Shown piece after piece: positions 8,483-15,037 of a stretch of 17,732 nt of DNA. Made by a program: the position numbers and the translations under genes. Location: assembly GCA_001795035.1 (NCBI GenBank), contig MGMW01000029.1:1-17732 (forward strand), in the 5' to 3' direction. The DNA is from Chloroflexi bacterium RBG_13_53_26 (lineage in GTDB: Bacteria > Chloroflexota > Dehalococcoidia > UBA2247 > RBG-13-53-26). The notes under the pieces are model-generated. The model saw only the letters and a list, made by a program, of their open reading frames with translations. It was not told the origin of the DNA and made no database searches. Within the stretch, counting starts at the first letter, position 1, and each line of letters begins with the position of its first letter.

Positions 8483-9081
8483 GCTCTCTCGATTTTGTGT
8501 TTCAGGCATAAGCAGATGAGATGTTCGATAGCCAGGTGGAAAGACTCAACTTGCGGAGTGGAGTTGAATGGCACCACCACACAGACATCAACCATTTCCT
8601 TCATTACTCCACCATCAAAACCACTGAATCCTATCGTCCGGCCCCCTGTATCCTTAGCCAACTGTATTGCCTTCAACAAGTTCTGGGACCATGATTCCGC
8701 CTTATCTCTCCCAGAGCCACCATGTACACTGATGCAAACCAGGATATCGCCCTTCTGAAATGAGTTGCGTAATTGCTCCGAAAAGAGATTCGCAAAACCA
8801 TTGTCGTTAACCAGCGCGGTCAACAAGGCAGCGTTTTCGTTCAGGCTGGTAGCCTTGAAACGTCGTTTACCATCTACGCTGGTTGCCTTGGACAAATCAC
8901 ACGCAAAGTGACTGGCGGTAGAAGCCGAGCCGCCATTACCACAGATGAATACCTGGTTACCCCCTTTCCAGGCTCCGAACAGAAGTTCGATTGCTCTATC
9001 CAGCGTTTCTCTTGAAATCAAATCAACAATAGTCTTCATCTCAGCAAAATAGGTCTCTATGAGCTCTCTGCTTTCCACCAT
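8479..9081 (-). CDS. gmhA: sedoheptulose 7-phosphate isomerase
   Basis: A 200-residue SIS-domain isomerase that converts sedoheptulose 7-phosphate to D-glycero-D-manno-heptose 7-phosphate, the first step of heptose nucleotide synthesis. The phosphate-binding ICGNGGSASTASHF lies at residues 46-59, a second loop SVHGGSG at 118-124, and a C-terminal helix VESFHLAIEHLICL at 178-191. Recalled alignment to E. coli GmhA suggests metal ligands H58, D62, E179 and H187, where the model enzyme has His61, Glu65, Gln172 and His180. A close paralogue such as DiaA or a phosphosugar regulator is unlikely next to hddA and gmhB. ATG at 9081 has AGGAG 4 nt upstream and is 6 nt after the hddA stop. Confidence 0.92.
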   Translation of the reverse strand: MVESRELIETYFAEMKTIVDLISRETLDRAIELLFGAWKGGNQVFICGNGGSASTASHFACDLSKATSVDGKRRFKATSLNENAALLTALVNDNGFANLFSEQLRNSFQKGDILVCISVHGGSGRDKAESWSQNLLKAIQLAKDTGGRTIGFSGFDGGVMKEMVDVCVVVPFNSTPQVESFHLAIEHLICLCLKHKIERA

Positions 9082-9087
9082 AGTCTC

Positions 9088-10086
9088 CTAAACCTTCCTC
9101 ATATTGACCAACACTTTGACGCCCTCAAAATCAAACCTAAAATACATTGGCTTCAGGCCACATTTTTTCAATGCGTCCGTCAGTCTGACCTTGGCACCAT
9201 TACCATTACAGTAGAACATGAAGAAGCCCCCCCCACCAGCACCCATTATCTTGCCCCCCAGAGCACCATTCTTCCTGGCAACCTCATAGCATTCATCAAT
9301 AAAGCTGCTGGAGATTGAACCGGAAATCCTCCTCTTCACATTCCAATGAACATCTAGCAGATCACCAAACGCGTCCAGATCACCCTTTTCAAGAACCTTC
9401 CTCGACTCCAGCCCGATTTCTTTGATCTGGAGAAGATTATCCATCACCTGAGAGTCGCCCTTCTTAGTCTTCGCATCTTGCTCAGACAGTATCTCAGAAG
9501 CACTTCTTTCAATTCCTGTATAGAAGAGAAGAATACTGCTTTCAAGCTGATATAACAGTTCATTAGGCATCCTGAGCGGCTCGACAAGGACATCACCATT
9601 CCTGTCAAAAGTCAGACACGTAAGGCCACCGAAGGCACTAATGTATTGATCCTGCTTGCCTATAGGTTCTTGCAATACCCCGATTTCAATCTGACAAGCC
9701 TCTTCAGCTAGTTGGTCCAGGCTAACAAACTCTCTCTTATACGCATGAAGCGCATTCAGCAAAGCAACCATGAAGCTGCTTGACGACCCCAGACCGCAGT
9801 TAGCTGGCACATCAGCAATGGAAACAATTTCAATGCCCCCGTTCGTCCCGAGAGACTTCAAAGCCTCCCTCACTCTCGTATGCTTGAGATCAGAGGCCTT
9901 ACCTACTATCTCCGTCTTGGAATAGCTTAAACGTATGCTCTCGTAGAATCTCTTGTTGACCGAGACAAATACGTATTTATCTATCGCCCCCGCCACCAAG
10001 AATCCGCCATGTCTAGAGTAAAAGGACGCTAAATCGGTCCCCCCTCCCCCTAATGTTATTCTCGTCGGCGCACGAGAGATTATCAC
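9088..10086 (-). CDS. hddA: D-glycero-alpha-D-manno-heptose 7-phosphate kinase
   Basis: A 332-residue GHMP-superfamily kinase that phosphorylates the anomeric position of heptose 7-phosphate using ATP. Motif 1 RITLGGGGTDL spans residues 9-19, the ATP loop PANCGLGSSSSFM spans 94-106, and motif 3 GGKIMGAGGGGFF spans 277-289. The HddA-type start ISRAPTRITLGGGGTD distinguishes it from galactokinase and from the unrelated PfkB kinase HldE of ADP-heptose synthesis, so the GDP-heptose route is implied. A related fucokinase-like GHMP enzyme is the main alternative, but gmhA and gmhB follow directly. The start is GTG at 10086 with GAGGGG 7 nt upstream, and no in-frame ATG lies nearby. Two C-runs on the plus strand (for example 9227-9234) encode the glycine loops. 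Confidence 0.9.
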   Translation of the reverse strand: MIISRAPTRITLGGGGTDLASFYSRHGGFLVAGAIDKYVFVSVNKRFYESIRLSYSKTEIVGKASDLKHTRVREALKSLGTNGGIEIVSIADVPANCGLGSSSSFMVALLNALHAYKREFVSLDQLAEEACQIEIGVLQEPIGKQDQYISAFGGLTCLTFDRNGDVLVEPLRMPNELLYQLESSILLFYTGIERSASEILSEQDAKTKKGDSQVMDNLLQIKEIGLESRKVLEKGDLDAFGDLLDVHWNVKRRISGSISSSFIDECYEVARKNGALGGKIMGAGGGGFFMFYCNGNGAKVRLTDALKKCGLKPMYFRFDFEGVKVLVNMRKV

Positions 10087-10176
10087 TTCAATCCCCTCAT
10101 CAAAACATGGCTAAGGCTATTCACGCCCTCTGCCTGAGACACAAATAAAGAAGACCAACCTCATCCGTTACAAGGC

Positions 10177-11430
10177 TTACCAGCAAACCCCCTCATATAT
10201 CTCCGCCTCTTTTGCCTTCAGTATTCTTCTTCCGTCAATGACAATCTTCCCTCTGTAGTCCAGATGTTCAAATTCCTCCCACTCAGTAAGGATGAGAATA
10301 GCATCGCATCCCAGTACCTCTTCTTCAGCTACACATTCCACTCGAGGAAACAATCCATCGAGGTTTGCCATAGCCTGCGGGTCATACGCTTTCAACCGGG
10401 CTCCCTCCTTCAGTAACGCATTGACAACTGTTACTGCCAGGGAACCATTCACATTGTCGGCTTCCGGCTTGAAGGATAAGCCCAACAATCCAACGGTGCT
10501 GTCCTTCACTGAGATGTGTCTCTTCAGCAGGTCTATCATCTTCACAGCCTGCCTCTCGTTCAGATTGAAAACCTCCCTCAAGATCGAGGGTTCATAGTCA
10601 ATCTGCCTGGCCTTGGCTATCAGAGCCGCAAGGTCCTTGCGGAGACAAGAGCCACCGAATCCAATGCCAGCATTCAAGAACTTGTTGCCAATCCTCTCAT
10701 CATAAGCCATCCCCTTGACCACTTCGTAGGTATCAATACCAAGCCGCTTGCAGATATTACCGATCTCGTTTATGAAGGATACCTTGGTGGCAAGGAAGGC
10801 ATTGGAGGCATACTTGATCATCTCGGCGGTCTTCAAATTGACCCTCAGGACAGGAGCGGTGAAATCTCTGTAGAGACTGCAAAGTATGTCACCGGACCTC
10901 CGATCGTGCTCTCCTATGACGATTCTGGAAGGGTTCATGAAGTCAAACACCCCTTTCCCCTCCCTGAGGAACTCGGGGGTCATGCATACTCCGAAATCTA
11001 TGCCCGCCTTCTTTCCTGAGCTTTCCAAGATTGGTATAACAACCTCCTCAGTAGTGCCGGGGGCCACAGTGCTTTTCACCACAACAACGTAGTAGTCGCT
11101 CTTGTCCCTTAGTGTTAGTGAGACCTGCTCGATAGCATCCTTAATATATCCCAGCGATATGGAACCATCCGTATTCGATGGAGTAGGAACACATGTAAAG
11201 ACTATCTCTGAGTTGCTGATCAGCGAGTAATCCGAGGTTGCCTGGATATTGACCTGGCTGAGGATTTCTTGCAGGCCCGGTTCGTATATTGGGCAGACCC
11301 TGGCGTTTACTCGCCTTACCTTCTCTTCATCAGTGTCAACCACCGTAACTTGGTTTCCCTGTCTGGCAAGGCAGGCAGCAACCACCAAGCCGACGTGACC
11401 AGAGCCTATAATGGAAATATTCCTACTCAT
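10177..11430 (-). CDS. ugd: UDP-glucose 6-dehydrogenase
   Basis: A 417-residue nucleotide-sugar dehydrogenase that oxidises UDP-glucose to UDP-glucuronate with two NAD. The NAD motif GSGHVGL is at residues 9-15, VKSTVAPGTT at 118-127, TPEFLREG at 151-158, the central helix YASNAFLATKVSFINEIGN at 207-225, and catalytic Cys262 in GFGGSCLRKD. The usual form of the last motif is GGSCFPKD. DERIGNKFLNAGIGFGG fits UDP-glucose enzymes better than UDP-ManNAc or GDP-mannose dehydrogenases, though substrate is not proven. I start at ATG 11430, which has GGAGG 5 nt upstream and places the Rossmann motif at the normal distance. An in-frame ATG at 11511 would add 27 unlikely residues. About 120 nt separate it from the kinase gene and 90 nt from hddA. 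Confidence 0.9.
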   Translation of the reverse strand: MSRNISIIGSGHVGLVVAACLARQGNQVTVVDTDEEKVRRVNARVCPIYEPGLQEILSQVNIQATSDYSLISNSEIVFTCVPTPSNTDGSISLGYIKDAIEQVSLTLRDKSDYYVVVVKSTVAPGTTEEVVIPILESSGKKAGIDFGVCMTPEFLREGKGVFDFMNPSRIVIGEHDRRSGDILCSLYRDFTAPVLRVNLKTAEMIKYASNAFLATKVSFINEIGNICKRLGIDTYEVVKGMAYDERIGNKFLNAGIGFGGSCLRKDLAALIAKARQIDYEPSILREVFNLNERQAVKMIDLLKRHISVKDSTVGLLGLSFKPEADNVNGSLAVTVVNALLKEGARLKAYDPQAMANLDGLFPRVECVAEEEVLGCDAILILTEWEEFEHLDYRGKIVIDGRRILKAKEAEIYEGVCW

Positions 11431-11549
11431 GGCAACCTCCAACGACTTTTGTATAGAAAGAGAATAGTGGGTTTGTAGCCGCATAGAGTACAATCCAGAT
11501 CGTGTTGCCAAACCTAACCATGCTTCACACAGCCTGCCATGCCGCCCAG

Positions 11550-13382
11550 CTATCTCCTGGAGCGGTCCCTGATCGAACTGAAGAACCGACTTATGGCCGA
11601 TGACGGTGGCTGCGACGGCTGAGGCTGCGCCATCCGCTGCCCCCGCTTCGACCTCACTGTTTTGGGTGGAGGAACAGGTTCTCTACGAAGTCTCCCAAAG
11701 AAGCGACCGATAGTAGAACCCTGACGGCTTTCCTTCTGCCCCGCCACACCAGTCAACCGTTCTCGAACCCGAGTGGCAAACTCAGCGGATGCGGCTGGAG
11801 GATGAGGTTCCCACTCCTTCCTTTCTTCAATTTTTTCTTCAGCATAGTGAGAGCGATAGTAATAATAGTAATAGTGTCCACGGCCAGAGGCTTTTACTCC
11901 ATTGAAGACCACCCCAAGTATGTTATTATTGCCCCTGCTCAGAGCCTCCCTGGCATCACTAAGCGCCTCAGTGGTGGTCTGTCCTGCCCTCACAACCATT
12001 ATCGCCGCATCAAGCTTGGCTGCCAGAGTCACTGCATCAGCCGCTACCAGCATGGGGGCGCAGTCAAATATGACTGTGTCGGCTTCCCTCTTGAGCTGGT
12101 CCCGTACAATATCCACACGAGCTGAACCCAGAAGCTCGGCCGGGTTGGGAACAGGAGATCCAGCAGTGAGTACTCTTACCCCTTCAAACTCGGTTGGCTG
12201 GAGGACAGCAGTCAGATCAATTTGCTGCACCTGAGGCCGATTAGTCAACCTCAGGATGTCGGAAACCTTGAGCACATCGCCCATGAGCAGCACATTGCTG
12301 AAGCCACGGGTGTTGGGAAGCTTGAAGAAGCGGTGCTGGCTAGGGTGCCTTAAATCGGCATCCACAACAATCACTCGTTTACCCGTTTGGGCAATAGCCA
12401 CCCCCAGGTTGGCAGCGACGGTGCTCTTGCCCTCGCCGATGCCAGGGCTGGTCACCAGTATGGTCTGAGCAGGCTTATCCAGGCCAACAAACTGGAGGTT
12501 GGTCCGAACCATGCGAAAAGCCTCAGTCACAGCACCGGGAGGGTGAACCTCAGAGGCAAGATACCCTTCGCGCTTTTTATCCTTCCTGAAATGCACGACA
12601 GCGCCCAGCACAGGCAGTCCGGTCAGCCGACCGATATCCTCTGTGGTCTTCACTGACCTGTCCAGATATTCGACGACGGAGACCCCCGCTGTGGTCACTG
12701 CTAAACCAAGAATACAAGCTATGGCAACATTCAGCCATATGTGACGGTCTATCGGCATGGTAGGATAGGAAGCCAGCTCCGCTATAGTGACAGCATTACT
12801 AGCCATGGCTCGTCCTAGCTCTGTTATCCAACTGATCTGCAGCGACTGAAGCTGCTCAAGCTTGGTTTCTTCCTCATCAGTGCGGACGGTCTTTGCCTCT
12901 AGCTCTGCTATCTGGCTTCCTATCGTAGTAAGCGATCGAGTAGCTTCATCAATGAGATTACCCTGATACCAACTCAAAAAGATTTCCGCAGTGCTGTTGG
13001 CTAGCGTTTGAGCCGTGTGCGGGCTGGGATGCCTGACACTCAACTTTATGAGGTTAGTATTGGTGTTTGTCTCAACGTCTATAATCCGTCTCAAGGATTC
13101 AGCAGTGTAGGGCAACTCAAGATCGCTATTGACTCGGAGAACCTCATACATCACCGACGGCTGTATGATCAATTCAGCATAAGTCAAAGTTGAAACACCA
13201 TACTGAGAGGGATAAAGCTCAATGTCACTACTACTGCCCTGAACAAGAAGAATAGCGGTAGCTCGATAGGTCCCCTCTGCCCTCTGGGTGAGGAAGTAGG
13301 CTATGCCGCCAGCAACCAAGATCCCTACCAGAATCAGCCACAGCCACTTGCGGGTTAATGCCCAGTAACGTCTTATTTCCAT
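11550..13382 (-). CDS. Wzc-like polysaccharide co-polymerase with BY-kinase domain and long basic tail
   Basis: A 610-residue chain-length regulator and tyrosine autokinase. Membrane helix 1 lies at about residues 13-31 and helix 2 at about 215-237, enclosing a short extracytoplasmic Wzz region with a probable coiled coil (about 145-190). The cytoplasmic kinase has Walker A SPGIGEGKST (K319), Walker A' VIVVDADLR at 337-345 and Walker B VIFDCAP at 437-443. A Tyr cluster follows: six consecutive Tyr at 504-509 plus Y513, the usual autophosphorylation site. Most BY-kinases end there. This one runs on for 97 residues, Pro- and Arg-rich, with a duplicated motif (STIGRFFGRLRR at 556-567, SAISRFFSSIRDR at 595-607). 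ATG at 13382 has AAAGGA about 9 nt upstream. The single-chain form is shared with proteobacterial Wzc, unlike the split CapA/CapB of Firmicutes. Confidence 0.93.
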   Translation of the reverse strand: MEIRRYWALTRKWLWLILVGILVAGGIAYFLTQRAEGTYRATAILLVQGSSSDIELYPSQYGVSTLTYAELIIQPSVMYEVLRVNSDLELPYTAESLRRIIDVETNTNTNLIKLSVRHPSPHTAQTLANSTAEIFLSWYQGNLIDEATRSLTTIGSQIAELEAKTVRTDEEETKLEQLQSLQISWITELGRAMASNAVTIAELASYPTMPIDRHIWLNVAIACILGLAVTTAGVSVVEYLDRSVKTTEDIGRLTGLPVLGAVVHFRKDKKREGYLASEVHPPGAVTEAFRMVRTNLQFVGLDKPAQTILVTSPGIGEGKSTVAANLGVAIAQTGKRVIVVDADLRHPSQHRFFKLPNTRGFSNVLLMGDVLKVSDILRLTNRPQVQQIDLTAVLQPTEFEGVRVLTAGSPVPNPAELLGSARVDIVRDQLKREADTVIFDCAPMLVAADAVTLAAKLDAAIMVVRAGQTTTEALSDAREALSRGNNNILGVVFNGVKASGRGHYYYYYYRSHYAEEKIEERKEWEPHPPAASAEFATRVRERLTGVAGQKESRQGSTIGRFFGRLRREPVPPPKTVRSKRGQRMAQPQPSQPPSSAISRFFSSIRDRSRR

Positions 13383-13408
13383 CAGTCACATCCTTTCAGT
13401 GATTCCAT
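13382..13408 (-). CDS. possible 8-codon leader ORF overlapping the kinase start
   Basis: An ATG at 13408 opens eight codons (MESLKGCD). Their TGA stop shares one base with the kinase ATG (TGATG), an arrangement often seen in translational coupling. GGCAGG a few bases upstream is only a weak ribosome site. There is no composition or homology support and short ORFs arise easily by chance, so this is a candidate only. Confidence 0.18.
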   Translation of the reverse strand: MESLKGCD

Positions 13409-13456
13409 GACCTGCCACAATTGCACTGAATCATGAATTACCCCCGTACGTACCTT

Positions 13457-13485
13457 ATGCAATGCAAATGTTCACCAGCCGTCAA
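13457..13485 (-). promoter_or_regulatory. weak sigma-70-like promoter candidate for the BY-kinase gene
   Basis: On the minus strand, TTGACG (13485-13480) is followed after 17 nt by TTGCAT (13462-13457). The -35 matches consensus at five of six bases, but the -10 at only three of six. It would give a leader of roughly 70 nt. The TATAAA box further upstream (13522-13527) is a competing candidate. Confidence 0.25.
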
Positions 13486-13521
13486 AAAGTGGGAGTTGCT
13501 GTGTGGATCGGTCTCCGTAAA

Positions 13522-13556
13522 TTTATAGACATTCGCTGCGACACATTCGCTGCGAT
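13522..13556 (-). promoter_or_regulatory. TATAAA box directly downstream of a tandem operator-like repeat
   Basis: Read on the minus strand, two copies of a 14-base unit end one base before TATAAA (13527-13522), which matches the -10 consensus at five of six bases. No recognisable -35 hexamer lies 17 nt upstream, where the repeats sit. This layout resembles promoters in which an activator bound to direct repeats replaces the -35 contact. The start would lie about 130 nt upstream of the kinase ATG. Confidence 0.35.
13529..13556. repeat. 14-bp tandem direct repeat, two copies
   Basis: The unit acattcgctgcgac occurs at 13529-13542 and again at 13543-13556 with one mismatch in the last base. It lies in the 202-base spacer between the Wzy_C gene and the BY-kinase gene, the longest gene-free stretch in the window. 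I found no further copy in the other spacers by eye. Confidence 0.85.
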
Positions 13557-13584
13557 CAACATCTTCCAGGCACGAATCCCGGCC

Positions 13585-14865
13585 TTAAGAGTCAATCTCA
13601 AGAACGCGCTTTGACCTGACCAATAGCCCAGCCAGTACCCAGAATATGGGCGAGGCTATGTAATAGTAGGTACCTGCCCCCTCAGCTAGTATGCCCACAG
13701 GCGATGTTTCGAAAATAGCATGAATGCTTATAGCCAGAATAGCAGCCAGGATACCTACAGCAAAACCATACCAGAGATGAACCCTGGAAGAACTCAACAT
13801 CTTCAGACCCATCTTGAAAAGGACAACCAGAGCATAGACGAAAGCGATCGCACCGACAATACCCATATCGGAGTATAGTTGCAGATAAGCATTATGGGGA
13901 TTGGTGTAATCCGAAGAGTATTGGCTGAGGCAGCCCAGCCCACAACCGGTAATAGGATGTTGTTGAATTATCCCAATGGCCTCCCGCCACAATGGCACCC
14001 TCCCGGTCAGGCTACCATCAGGATGAAAGAAGAGGAAAGTATGAGGGTCAAACCAACGATGACGGAATCCCCAGTAGCCTACGGCTAGAGCTGCAGAAGT
14101 TGGCAAAAGTGACCAGCGACTCCAGCAGAAAAGAAGAAAAAGTACAGCCACCCCGACCGCAAGCCATGCTCCCTGACTGCCAATCAACAGCAGAATTGTG
14201 AGGAGAAGCCCACTTAAGAGAATGGCTGCCACCTTGTTCAGCGCTTTCAAAGCAAACAGGATTATGCCGATGAGAGGGATAAGGGTTACTTCCACTGCCA
14301 TGGCTATTCCATAAGCATTGTCAAGGACTGGGTTCACAACCTCAGACGGCTGTGGCACCTGCGGGAAGTGCTGAGTTAATTTGTGAACCCAGTCGCCCAG
14401 CGAAGCAACCAGGGGTGGCACCAAAACACCATCCTTGAAGCCGAGAAGGAAAGCTGCAGCAACGCCCAGACCTGCCAAAGCAAACCCCCATTTGATAAAG
14501 CTGGGGCGACTGATATTGACCAGCGTATAGTAGAGCAAGACACAGGCCAAGAAGCTTTGAAAAGCTCCCAGGCTTATTTCCCATGACGGCGAAACCAGCA
14601 CTCCAATGACAGCCGCCACTAAGAACAGAGCTATAGGGACATCAAACGGGGTGCTGAGACTGAAGTAGCCTTGCAAGCAACGGCGCAATAGGAAGGAAGC
14701 TGAGACCACCACTAACCCAACCCAGGCATAATCGACGCCCCAGAGAAGGCCAATGAAGGCAAAAGCCAAGGCCGGCATCACCCACAGTGGTTCGAGGGTG
14801 AGCAGTAGTTCAGCAAACTTGTATATTCTACTAGGGCTTACCGGTGAATATCTAGTGGGCCGCAC
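13585..14865 (-). CDS. Wzy_C-family O-antigen polymerase/ligase-like membrane protein (second copy type)
   Basis: A 426-residue membrane protein with about eleven to twelve hydrophobic segments. The Wzy_C domain is clear: GRVPLWREAIGIIQQHPITG at residues 288-307 with R289 and W293, then GCGLG, then TNPHNAYLQLYSDMGIVG at 321-338 with the H324-N325 pair. It acts outside the cytoplasmic membrane on lipid-linked glycans, as polymerase or ligase. It is only distantly similar to the 783-2129 protein beyond these motifs, so the two are not a recent duplication. The start is uncertain. GTG at 14865 has no good ribosome site, and ATG at codon 30 would cut into the first membrane helix. It is the first gene of the minus-strand block and is separated from the kinase gene by 202 nt. 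Confidence 0.86.
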   Translation of the reverse strand: MRPTRYSPVSPSRIYKFAELLLTLEPLWVMPALAFAFIGLLWGVDYAWVGLVVVSASFLLRRCLQGYFSLSTPFDVPIALFLVAAVIGVLVSPSWEISLGAFQSFLACVLLYYTLVNISRPSFIKWGFALAGLGVAAAFLLGFKDGVLVPPLVASLGDWVHKLTQHFPQVPQPSEVVNPVLDNAYGIAMAVEVTLIPLIGIILFALKALNKVAAILLSGLLLTILLLIGSQGAWLAVGVAVLFLLFCWSRWSLLPTSAALAVGYWGFRHRWFDPHTFLFFHPDGSLTGRVPLWREAIGIIQQHPITGCGLGCLSQYSSDYTNPHNAYLQLYSDMGIVGAIAFVYALVVLFKMGLKMLSSSRVHLWYGFAVGILAAILAISIHAIFETSPVGILAEGAGTYYYIASPIFWVLAGLLVRSKRVLEIDS

Positions 14866-14973
14866 GATAGCAACTTGAGAAGCAACGATTGAGAACTATT
14901 CGATGAGCTACTTTGGGGAAACAGATGTTGCAGGAGGGAAGTTGACTTGATTTGTATTCGATCATGAGATAGC

Positions 14974-15002
14974 TTGACTACCCAGTTTGCCGGGTTAATG
15001 AT
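14974..15002 (+). promoter_or_regulatory. sigma-70-like promoter candidate for the M20 peptidase
   Basis: TTGACT (14974-14979), a 17-nt spacer and AATGAT (14997-15002) match consensus at five and four of six bases. Transcription would begin near 15009, about 29 nt before the chosen ATG and just before the alternative GTG at 15011, which supports the ATG start. A second TTGACT at 14942 has a poorer -10 partner. Confidence 0.35.
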
Positions 15003-15037
15003 ATCCTAAGGTGCAGGTCGATTCAAGAGGTGAAGGA

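Noticed and set aside
8225..8758. Plus-strand 177-codon frame across gmhB and gmhA
   Set aside because: It is antisense to two well-supported enzymes, with no ribosome site or family motif.
11431..11511. N-terminal extension of the UDP-glucose dehydrogenase from ATG 11511
   Set aside because: It would add 27 residues before the NAD motif, whereas ATG 11430 has a GGAGG site at correct spacing and gives normal family length.
11856..11873. Short TA-rich tandem pattern (atagtaataatagtaata)
   Set aside because: It is not an independent repeat. It encodes the six-Tyr autophosphorylation cluster of the BY-kinase.
14980..14995. Hairpin-like ACCC...GGGT in the divergent spacer
   Set aside because: The stem is only 4 bp with a long loop and no T-run, and it lies in the spacer of the better promoter candidate.
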